Of a stretch of 45,592 nucleotides of DNA, positions 1 through 12,700 are shown piece by piece (position 1 is the first letter of the stretch; every line of letters starts with the position of its first letter). The position numbers and the translations under genes are program-made. The notes beneath the pieces were generated by a model that worked only from the letters and a program-made list of their open reading frames with translations, made no database searches and was not told where the DNA came from. Location: assembly GCA_002104895.1 (NCBI GenBank), contig MCFG01000483.1, positions 1-45,592 on the forward strand, read 5' to 3'. Origin of the DNA: Anaeromyces robustus. Lineage: Eukaryota > Neocallimastigomycota > Neocallimastigomycetes > Neocallimastigales > Neocallimastigaceae.

Positions 1-735
1 AACTTAAAAAATTGGAACTTGGAACTTTTTTTTTTTTATATTATATTTATCAGAACCTTTCTTGAAAATAAGGATAAAAAAAATTGGTATAAAAATAATA
101 ATTTTGTTATATTTTTTATAGTTTTTTTCTCTCTTAGTTCTGATAATTGGAACTTTATTTTTTTGTTTTGTTAATTATATATAATATATATAATTAAATT
201 GGAACTTTTATATATATATATTAAATTGGAACTTTTTTATATATATATTGAATTGGAACTTTTTGTTTTAAATGTGTAAAAAAAAATGTATTTATAAATG
301 GTAAAATGTGTCATTTTTTTTATTCTTACTTTAAAATATAGTTACAATAAAAAAAAATTTTTTTTTTTGTTATTTTGCCTTTTTTTTTTTTGTTTATGAA
401 ATGGAATAAATGTTATATTTATATTTATGTTTTTGTTTTTGTTTTGTTTTGTTAATGAAATGGAATAAATGTTTTATAATAGGTTTTGTTTTTGGTTTTT
501 TTTTTTTTTTTTTTTTATGTGTAAAAATTAAATAATCTCTATAATTACTTTTTTTTTTTTTTTTTTTTTTGTATATATATTTTTTATAAATAATTTAAAT
601 TGGAATCTATATTTTTTTTGTTTATATTTTTATTTTAATCATAAAATTTTATATTGATGAATGGATTGATTTTTTTTTTCCCATAACTCTTTTCTTTTTT
701 TTTATATTAATTAAAATGAATTTTTTTTTATTTTC
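1..735. other. AT-rich region downstream of the fatty acid synthase gene, with GGAACTT repeats
   Basis: No reading frame worth reporting. The stretch holds long T runs and repeated short blocks. ATTGGAACTT or a close variant occurs several times between 1 and 262, including three copies about 30 bp apart at roughly 190-262, separated by TA dinucleotide tracts. A second block, ATGAAATGGAATAAATGTT, occurs near 396 and again near 455. Since the synthase gene reads leftward and stops at 736, this should be its 3' untranslated and downstream DNA. No polyadenylation signal can be singled out in such a base composition. Confidence 0.6.
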
Positions 736-3700
736 CTAATTAGCATAGGCCATAGCAACAGCAAATTGACCGGAATGACTAATAGTAACCTTAACATCAT
801 TAACACCAACAGATTTAACCTTTTCATTTAAAGTTGGACTTAAAAGAACTTTTGGAGCTCCAGATTCAGCAATAACAACTTCAATATCCTTTAATGGAGC
901 ACCAGCACCTTCCCATATTTTTTGAGCTTCTAAGGAATAAGAAGAAATAGCCTTTATAACAGCTTCTTTAGCGGCCCATTTACCAGCAAAACTAGAACGT
1001 CTATCTGGTTTAGCTTCACAATATTGAATTTCATTATTAGTGAAATTACGTTCAATAAATCCTTCATTATCAACATTTAATTCAGAGATAAGAGCAATAT
1101 CTATACCAACACCATTACCCATTTTAGAAGCTAAACCTACATTTTCAGTACCAACGACGGTATTTTCAGCCATTTGTTTAAGAATAGTATTCATAGCTTG
1201 AGTATCTTCAGAAGGTGGTGGAACACCTTGTTTTTCTTGTCTTCTTTGTTCAGCAAATTGTTGTTCATAATCCCATTTCTTAGTCTTCTTATTATAGGAA
1301 GCACGAGCTAATGGATTCAAATAAACTTCACTTTCTTGTTCTGGAGTGTATGGTGGTTCATTCTTAACTTGAACAAAGTCTTGACCAGATAAAGTATCAT
1401 GAAGATAACGGAAGGCTTTATGTTCACGAATATCTCTCTTGGCCTTATAAGTCTTATAAGTGGCATCATCAAGAGTAGCGAAAAGACAATCTGGATGAAT
1501 AACTAAAATTTCACCACCTACTTGACCAAAACCAAAGGATTTTAATAAACCAGCTTTAACACCTGGAGTTTTGAAAGTTTTATTATTGAACCAAAGATGA
1601 TCAAACTTTTCTAAAAGTGGATCAATATTATCAGCATTACGATTACCTGGAATAATACCAGTTTGAATAATTTGAATAACACCATTCAACATCCAAGCAG
1701 CAGCAGCACCCTTACCATGACCAGTAAGATACTTTTGACATACAACTGGACAAGCATTACCTTTAGTACGTCCTAAATGTTCAAATTGTTTATTAAAGAC
1801 ATCTGATTCATTCTTATCATTAGCCTTTGTACCTGTACCATGGAAGGAAGCAACACCAATATCATCAACAGTAAGACCAAAGGCGGCTAAAGCACCACGT
1901 AATGGTGAAATGGTTGGATCATTCTTATAAAAGTCTTGTCCCCAAACTTGGAAGGCTTCCTTTTCTTGTTTACGAGCTTCAGCATCAATAAATTGAGTAC
2001 GTTCTTCAATAAAGGCATCAATAACTTCCTTAGCTTCACCTTCCTTTCTCATATCTTCTACTTCTTCATTCATTAAACCTAATTCATCTTCTACCCAAGA
2101 TTTAATCCATCTCTTACGAGCATTTAATTGACGAGCACGATACTTTGGATTTAAGAGTGGTGATCTACCTTTAGTTTTATTAACTTCACGAGCTGTGGTT
2201 AAAATACCTTGACCTGGAGCTGGAACAGAACGTCCTTCCTTATCCGTAGCAGTAGCACTATGAGCAATAATACCATAAATTGGTACACCCATCTTTAAGG
2301 CTAAACTAGCTGGCATTAAAACTTGAGTACCAACACCTTGAGATTCCATAAAACCACCACGAGAGGAAGCGGTTGGTCTAGACATTTCATCTGGTTCACG
2401 ACCTTGAGCCATTTCTTCACGTGAATTAGAAGTAGCCTTCATTTGAGCAAATTCATAGGAACCTTCTTCTTGGAAATCATCATAACCACCAACAAAGACA
2501 ACCTTAGCCTTACCAGATAAAATGGTATCAATACCAATATCAACAGATTCAACAGCAGAGGCACAAGCACCAACTGGAGTACGAATTGGACCAGAAGAGG
2601 AAAGTAATAATAAATTAATCCAAGCACTCATAGTATTAACAAAGGTTTCTTGAAGAATATCACTTTGAAGTGGTTTATCCAAGAAACGATCCTTGAAAAT
2701 AGCACGATTAGCAATTTCAGCACCAACACCTGAACCACAAGCATTTCCGACTTCAGAAACATGAACATATTCATAAAATTCATAAGGATCAGTAATACCT
2801 GCACTAACTAAAGCTTCTACAGCAGAAACAATACAATAACATGTAATTGGATCTACTTGTTCTATAATATCCTTTGGAATACCATAACGAGCTGGATCCC
2901 AACCGGTTGGTAATTGACCAGAAACTAAACGATCAAATTGTAAAGCTTTAGCAACATAAATACTAGCTCCCTTAAGAATACGTACCATATAACGTCCATC
3001 ACCAACTTCATAAACTTCTACATGATCTTCATGTTGACGTTTGAAGGTTTCAGCTTCTTCTTTACTAGCTTCAAATGGTGGAAGATCGGTATCAACCATA
3101 ACTTCTTGAAGGAACTTTTTCTTTTCTGGATTATAACCATTGAAAAGTTCTGGTTCAATAAGACGAATACCAGTATGAGCAAGAATATCCTTTTCATAGG
3201 TAGCCTTAATATCAATATCCTTAATTGGGGCACCAGATTTAGCATCGACCCAACCAGAGTATAAGGTACCATCTGGCATTTGTTTATAGGTAACATGTTG
3301 AATGAATCCCATAATCCAAGCTAATTCAACACATCCTTCTAAAGAGAATTTACCTTCAGCTTCCATTTCCCAACGTGTACGACAATTACCAAATGGACCA
3401 ACTTCACCATAACCGGTAACGACAACAACACGATCAAGATCTAAAAGATCACGTAAATATTCCATATCCTTTAATTGGGAACGATCCTTTAATTCTGGGA
3501 ATTCAATACGAATATTAGAACGTGGTTCTACCATTCTCTTCTTATTTTGTTCTTCCATCTTACCAACACCAATAACATCCATATGAGCATGATCTTCATC
3601 AATCACCATCTTTTTCTTTTCGGATTCATCCATCATCTTTTCACGAATACGACGAAGAGCAACATTCAAATCAGCCATATATTGCATACCACCATTCAAA

Positions 3701-6700
3701 TCAGCATAAATTGGATTCTTACGTGAAAGAGAAACCATAACATCAGAAACAAGACCAATTAAATTGAAAGCCATTTCAGTAGTAGTAAATGTACGACAAT
3801 GTCCTTCACTTTCAATACCTTCAGAAATAAGATTATTACTATTCATTAAACCAGTACCTCTGGTCCAACCAATACAAGCACCAGTAATAGATAAATAGTT
3901 TGACCAAGTTTCAGATCTCCAACGGTTTAATAAGTTTTCTAATCCAATCTTGGACTCTCCGTATAAACCATCTCCTCCAAAAGTACCATGATTTGGTGAA
4001 AGTGGAAGAACAACTTGACAGGAAACAAGGGAACGAACCTTCATCTTTTGATTACGAATAGCACCAAGAATACGAATAACATTAGTCATCATAATACGAT
4101 GAGCTAATTCACTCTTACCATCTAAATCACTAATATCACGTCCATTTTCAGAAATGGCAGCAAACGGAATAACTAAATCAAGATCCCATCCAAGACCATT
4201 AACACGACTATCCTTGGAATAAATAAATTCTATAAGATCATTAACATCCTTCTTAGATCCTTGATTAAATGGTACAACGACTAAAGTAGAGCCCTTAGTA
4301 CCTACTTGTTCATAAACACTTCTAAAGTGTTCTAAAGTTTGACGACGATAACTTGAAGTAGTAGCAACAACCTTAGCACCACCAGCAATAAGATATTTCA
4401 AAACATTTTCACCAATAGAATTTCTACCACAACCAGTAATAAGAACATGTTTACCAGCAAAGGAAATACCTTCTTCAGCAATCTTCTTTAATTCATTCAA
4501 ATAAATCTTAGACATAGCTTCATCCATAGAATCTAAACCTTGACCATTGGTAGCCATTTGATCACGAATGAAAAGATATGGCATTTTCTTAGAAATTGGT
4601 CCAACGGTTTGTAAAGCACCTTCTTCCATTTCCTTAACATAATCACTAGCGGTTTGAATACCTTTACGTGGAACTTCCTTGTAAATCATTTGACCATCTT
4701 CATCAATAATAGCATGTGGAGCAACAAATGGTCCATTAAATTTAAAGATAGGTTTACCATCTTTAGATTTAGCTTGATCAATCTTTTCTAATAAAGTACC
4801 AGTTACCTTTTCTAAAATAGCCTTAATTTCTGGATCCTTTTGATCAGCAACAACTTTACGATGAACAAAGTCAACTTGTTGACGTAAAGAATCATTAGCA
4901 CGATAAATCATAGTATGGAATTTATCGGATTGAATATAGGTTTCAGCATCCTTCTTATCCTTATCACCGTTAGCGGTAAGAATATCATAAACCATAAACC
5001 AAAAGTCTTGATAACCCCAATTCCAACTAGAATCAAAAGTACGAGCCTTTTTACTAGAAAACATAGGTTTAATACCATTAGCATAATCTTCACCATGTTC
5101 TTCAAACCAAAGATCAAGATCAGATTGAAGTTTAGCTTGAGATTCAGCAGTAGCAACTAATTTCTTTTGATCTTCACGTAAATCAATACCAAGATATTTA
5201 GCATAATTTTCTAATTGATCACGAATAAGAGAATCTTGTTTCATCTTTAAGGCAGTAACTTCAGCAGAATTAACCATACCCATAGCAGCAACACCTGGTA
5301 CGGCAACAGCAGCACCACCAGCACCACCAGCACCACCTTTAGCAAGACCAAGACCATTAGCACCAGAATAAAGATCAACAGCCTTATCTAACCAAGCTTG
5401 AGCTTCAGCTTCAGAACCTAAACGTGAAGAAGGTTCAACCGTAGTACTATAAAGTAAAACAGCATCGGTTCTACGATCACCTAAACCATAGCTAGATTTA
5501 AGATAATCTTTAGCCTTAGAAGCAGAGAAACCAGCTGGCATTTTACCACTAAGCATACGATTAACCATAGTAGAAGTATATTTACCTAATTTACCACTAT
5601 GATTAGCACCAATAGCATTACCTAATTCATTAATAGCTAATTCTTCAGCCTTTAATGGAATACTATTACCTCCAAATTCAGTATGTAAATCACCTGAAAC
5701 TTCATTTTGAACGGTACTACGTCCACCACTTAATTCCTTAATAGATTTACTTAATGGAACATCATTAATAGATTTCTTTAATTTTTGAGCTAACATAACT
5801 CTAATAATTTCATTAGGTGAAATTGGAGCATCTGGGACAGAAGCAGCTGGAGCAGCAGCAGCAGCAACTGGCATAGCAACTGGCATAGCAGCTACTGGAG
5901 CAGCAGCGGCAGCTGGAGCAGCACCACCCTTTTGAAGGGAAACACCAGAAGCAGAAGAATAGGCATTAACAACACTATCTAACCAACCTTGAGCATCAGC
6001 TTCAGAACCTAAACGAGAAGATGGTTCCATAGTAATAGCAACTAATAAGACACCATCAGTACGTCCTTTACCTAAACCATAACTATTAGCTAAATAACTC
6101 TTAACAGCAGAAGCAGAGAAACCAGCTGGCATTTTACCACTAAGCATACGATTAATCATTTGAGTGGTATATTTACCTAAATTACCATTAAAGGTAGAAG
6201 AAATTTGTTTACCTAATTCTTCTAAAGCTAATTCTTCAGCCTTTAATGGAATACTATTACCTCCAAATTCAGTATGTAAATCACCTGAAACTTCATTTTG
6301 AATAGTACTACGTCCACCACTTAATTCCTTAATAGATTTATTTAATGGAATTTCATTAATAGATTTCTTTAATTTTTGAGCTAAAATAGCACGTAAAATT
6401 TCGGTAGCGGTAACTGGAGCATCACTAACGGAAGCAGCTGGAGCAGCTGGAGCAGCAGCAACTGGAGCTGGAGCAACTGGAGCAGCTACTGGAACAGCTG
6501 GAGCAATAACTGGAGCTTCTTTAGCATTAACTTCTTCGACCATAGTAGCTTCACCATCATCTTCTTCTTCTTCCATATCATCAAATTCATAATAAATTTC
6601 AGTAGTATTCTTAGCATAGGAAAGAAGTTGACGTTTCTTACCAAGAGCAAGATCAGATTGACTATAATTCTTAGCAAGAGTACGTTTAGCCATACCCACT

Positions 6701-9700
6701 AAAGTTGGAGTTGGACCAAATTCAATAAGACGTTCAATATCAACGCCACCCTTCTTTTCACTACTAAAGAGGAATTCTTGAGTTTTAATCCATTGAACAG
6801 CAGAAGCTAATTGATAAGCTAATAATTCAATCATAATAATATATGGAATTTCGAAAAGATGTTGATCCCATTCTTCAATAATCTTTTCTAAATAGGTAGA
6901 ATTAGTACGTTTTTGAAGACGAATAGCATAATCCTTTTCAACAGAGAAAGGTTCACCCATCAAGTTTGGAATATAACGTCCTACAAGACATTTAACATCA
7001 ACATCTTCACGACGAACTCTTTGATGAAGTAATTCACGGAAGGTTGGGACTCCCCATAATAAATAACTAGAATGGAATGGAACATCAATACCACGAAGTG
7101 GAATAGTAGCAGCTCCTCTTTCTAAATTGAACCATCCTTCCTTAGCTTTACGTTCTTCAGCTTCCTTAACATAATGAACGACCTTTTCATTTAAGAGATC
7201 CATAGCTTGACTAGCATCTTCCTTATATAAAGTAATGAATTTCTTAGCTTCAGCACGAAGGTTAGTTAATAAATTCTTAAGAGCTTCCAAGGAAGTAATA
7301 TCACCAGTAACGACATATTGGTAATTTTCTACATTATAATTAACAATTTCAAGAAGACCACCATCATGTTCACTATTAATCTTCTTAACGACTTCTACTA
7401 ATAAATCATAAGAGAAGTAAGGATGAACACGTACTGGATTAACAGCACACATAGCATAATCAGAACGGTTAAGAGCATCTCTTTCTACAGAGGATTGCAT
7501 AACAAGACCACGGTAGAATACAATTTCAGCCATACTTTCAATACTTAAAGTATTAGCAACACAACTAAGAGCAGCATATTCACCAAGAGAGTGACCAGCA
7601 TAAACGGCATCATCACAAATGTAACCATTTTCAAGCATATCTTCAAAGGCAGCCTTTTCAGTAAGGGTAATAGCAGGTTGAGTAAATTGAGTAGCATTTA
7701 ATAAACCATTGGGTGATTTGTATTCATAGTAAAGAGTATTTTCATCAATTTCTGGGAACATACGTTTAGTTTGTACCTTACCATTAGAATCAATAATTTC
7801 ACAAGTCATATTCATATAGTTTTCTCTAATCTTTTCGCCTTCTTCGCCACCAAAGTAAACGGTTAAAGATTTTGGATTAGTACGAACAATTTCTAAAATG
7901 GAATAACCATACTTTTTCATTAAATAGGCATCAGCTCTATCCCAAACGGATTTAGCGACAGCCGATTTATTATATAATTCTTGTCCCATACCAACTTCTT
8001 GAGCACCTTGACCAGTAAAGACATAAGCAGTTGGCTTTTGTTTAACTTCAGCTTCACCTTCCATAACGGTTTCATTGGTACGTAAATCCTTAACGGAAAC
8101 CTTAATAATCTTACGACCATTATGCATACCAACATGAGTAAGACTAGTACGAAGTTCATCCTTTGGTGATACCATACCAATAAAGTTAACTCTGTAGGAA
8201 ACGACACGTTCAGCATCATTATCGGCAGCATAGGTTTCAACATAACGACGGGTAGCAGCACTAGTCCACATACCATGAGTAATTGGAACATCAAGATCAG
8301 CTAAATTAGCAAAGTAATAGTTGGTGTGAATTGGATTAACATCACCAGAGGCAAGAGAATAATCTTCATTGGTATTTGGAGCACGTTGAAGAAGGTGGAC
8401 ACCCTTTGGAAGAATGTTATAACCACCATTTTCGAAGTAGATCTTATGATCATTAGCCTTGGCATACTTTTTAATGAATTCAATGGATGGATTACCAAGA
8501 GTAGTTTCCATACCATTTAATTTTTCATCATTAGCACTATCATAGTTAAATTGACCAACTTCTTCCATTTGGAAACCATGAACAGCACTATTATTAATAT
8601 AAATCTTACCCTTAGTAGTAATACTACTATAGGTAGTCTTGGTAGCAAAACGTTTTTCGGTCTTCAATCTAAAGACTAATTTAACACCAATTTGAATCTT
8701 TTCTGGTTCGGTAAAGGAAATGTATTGACGAGTCATTAAAGCATTCAAAATCTTTTCATCCTTAACTTCAAGAATATATTCAGGTTCTTCACGAATATTA
8801 AAGGTCATTGGGTAATCATCGAATTTACCACGACATAAGAAACTACTAGTGACCTTAATGAATTCCTTACCTTCTCTAAAGACATGACCAGTAACTTCAA
8901 TTAATTTACCAGAATCTAAATTAGTAACAGCAGAAATAATAGAACGAGTATCTACAATTTCTCCAATTTGTAATGGACGTGGATCAATAACTTCATAACC
9001 ATTATTCATATGAACTAAACGAGTAATATCAGCATCAAATTCCTTAGCAAAAATAGTTTTGAAAACAGAAACCCAGGAAGTAACAATAATAAAGTCCATG
9101 GATGGAACAATCTTATTAGAAGGATGAGTGTAACGAGTAACATCAGAGAAGAATTTAACATCTTCTTCAGTAACACGTTTCTTACACTTGTAAATAGTGG
9201 TTAAATCACCCCAACCATCACCAGAATCTTCACGACCATACCATAAATTGTAATAGAATTCAGCAATACGTTTGTTACGACCTTCCATAACTTCATGAAT
9301 TGGAGTAGAACCTTGTTCTGGAGTGTAACGGAATAAAAGTTTCATAACTTCAGCGCCAGCAACACCTGGAACACCCCATTCACGTAAACCAACAGTAATA
9401 ACACGTTGATCATCCATTTCAGCTTCTAAAGCTGGAAGTTCCATACTACGGTTCCATCCAAAGATTTCAATCTTGGTAATAACCTTGTCCTTATCGTCTT
9501 CAACTTCAACTTTAACATCTTCATTAGCTTTAGCTTTAGTATCCTCTTTAGCCTCAGCATCCTTAGCATAATAAATCTTTACAATTTGACCAGTACGTGG
9601 TTTAAAGACACGTTTGAAACGATTATGAGTAATAGATTTATTACGAGCAATGGTTGGTGTACAAAGAAGAGCTCTTAACCAACCATATTTTGGACCAGCC

Positions 9701-12700
9701 ATAAATTCAATCCAAGCCTTATCCTCTGGTAATTGATCTTCTTGATCTGGTAAAGTGTAAATCATACAACCAGCCTTTTCATCCTTTTCAACCTTAACAT
9801 GAGCTGGAACTTCTCTAACATTAGCTGGAATTGGAGTACCACCAAGGTAATCGACTTCTGGAACAGCACGATTAGCGTAATAACGACTTTCAATAGATTT
9901 AATATGAGATTTAACAATACCATCTAAAATATCTTTAACTGGTTGATTAGCAATCTTAGAATGACGAATAGCTACTGGACCTTGTAAAATAGCAACACGT
10001 TGTGGATCTTGATCAACAACAGCATCTAAATCTTCAGCTTGCCATAAACTATCACGCTTTAACCAAACGTGGAATTCTTCATCAAGAACACAAATGAATG
10101 GTGGTGGTTTTCTATCCTTGTTACGAGTCAAACCAATTAAATATTGAACATCTTCAGTGGTTAATAATTCAGTACGAGCTCCTGGAGCACGAGTGTTAAA
10201 GAATTCTTCCATTAAAGCGACTGGATCTTCAACCTTAAGAGAATCAATAGATTCAAGGAAGGTGGGTTGATTTGGATCCTTAACAAAACGTTCTTCAGTA
10301 CGGTAAATGAAATCAGCCGTGGTCTTTAAATGACTAACATCTAACCATTCCTTACGCTTTTGAACGAAAAGTAATTCAATTAAACGTAAAATAACTTCAG
10401 CATAGGTCATTTCTTCAATATCACATGGTTTACCATTCTTTTGACCAAACCATACCTTTTGGAAATCTTTGTTAAGACGTTCAATAACGTAATCCTTCTT
10501 TTCTAAAAGTTTAGCTAAACGCTTCTTTGGATCAGAAATGGAAAAGATGGTTTTATCTAATTCCTTCCAAAACATAATACCACGAGTAGCAATCTTGTGA
10601 ATTGGTTCACCATATTCTGATTCAACAGTAACAACACCACCAACAGGTTGATCATAGGATTTTTCCCATTGGGATTGATCTTCAATACCTGGAGTGTTAA
10701 CAATAACTTCCTTAATACCATCACTAGTTAAGGCTTCCTTAGCAACACAAACACGACTACCAACTAAAAGACCATCAAATGGCATTGGTGGGTAACCAAG
10801 TTCAATACTCCAATCACCAGTAATGAATGGAAGAGTTTCAACATCATCCCCAAAACCGGAACCAACAACAACAACAATATTCTTTTGTTTACGTAAAGCA
10901 GCATAGGTTTCAAGAATTGGAGCGTAAAAGTCTTCACAAGAGTGATGACCACCACTACGTCCACCAGTCCATTCAACAACCATTGGCATTTCTGGGAAGG
11001 TACGAGCAATTTGAATAACCTTCATAATAGCATCACGATTACCTGGTTTGAAACCAATGTATGGAATACCAGCATCAATCATTTGTGGAATCATTTTCTT
11101 ACAATAATCAAGAGATGGAACACCAGCAGCAATAGTAATACCTTCAATACGAATACCACGGTTCTTACGCATATCTAAGACACCTGGGAATTGGAAGGCC
11201 CAAAGACGTTGGTTAAGGAAAACAATATTACAAAGAATACCTTCACCATCTGGAATTCTTTTAATAACATCTTGAATACATTGGTCAAGAACATGTGGAG
11301 CGTAAAGAGCACCACAACCAATTTCAACATTATAACCAGCATTAATAACAGCGGAAACAAATTGAGGATTAGCTGTAGTTGGAGTCATACCACCAACTAA
11401 AAGAGGTGGACGACCAGTAAGACGAGTGTAACGAGTATCCATTAAAAGTTCACCATCGGCATTACGAATTAATTTTGGAGCAAATTCCTTAGCCCAATTA
11501 ATAGCATAAGGTAAATCTTCTAATTCAGTAGTGTAAGCATACATTTTACATTTCAAGTCTGGATTAGTACTAGCAATAGTACCAGAGAGAATAACTTGAA
11601 CACCAGTACCTTCCTTATTCTTTTGAATTAAAGAACCAATACCAGAGGCACCACCTGGACCGAAATCTAAAACATGAGTTAAACCTGGAACATTAGTAGC
11701 CTTAACCCAATCCACTGGAAGAATACAAATTTGTTTGACAACAGATTCAACAACATCTGGAACATCAACTTCTTCCTTCATATCAACACCATTATCGGTA
11801 CGGTAAACTGGAATAGCTAAATCTTGAGTTGGGAAAGTAATATTTAATTTAGCGGCATCTTCAATAATTAAATCAGCAGCTTCCTTTAAAATTTCATTGT
11901 GAGCTGGAATAGAAACAGAAAGGAATTTCATAGTGAAAATTAACTTTCTCTTAGAGAATGGAATACGAGATTGATCTTCATTTGGTCCAGCTTGAATCTT
12001 CTTTAAGGTCATCTTAAGATTTTGAAGAGATTCTGGAGCACCAGTAACAACAATCATACGAAGACCATTAATAAGAGAAATGGTAACCTTACGTGAATCT
12101 TCTTCAATAAAACTGTTTAATTCATTAACCTTTTGACGAATAACAGCTTCTGGTAAACCGTTAATAGAAAGCATACAAGTTGGCATATCATTTTCATCTT
12201 CATTATCAGCAATTTCTTGTAAGGTTTCTGGGGAAAGTGGAGTAATGGCAAATTTTTGTTGAGAACGAGCACCAATTAAGAAAAGAAGGGAAACAGCCTT
12301 CTTAGAATTTTCTAAATATTCTTCTTCAGTACCAGAAGAGGCAATAACAACAGAGGTAACTAAACCTTGAGAGTGACCAGTGGTACCAGCGAATAAATGA
12401 CGAGCCCAATCTGGAGTTTTACGGAAGGTACGGAAAAGAATCAAGTATTGAACAAGTTGAACAATACCAATTAATGGGAAGGAAACTGGAGCAGAATCAA
12501 GGTAGGCATCTTCTGGAAGGGAATCTGGATGACGTAACCATTTTAAGATATCAAGACCTTGTTTATAGGTACGTTCAAATTCTGGTTTAGAAGCTAAATC
12601 CTTTAAAACGGTGGAAAGTTCATCAATGTAATCACGAACAATAGCACCGTAAATAGTGTAAGCTTGAAGAATTTCATTAAAACCTGGATAACCTTGACCA

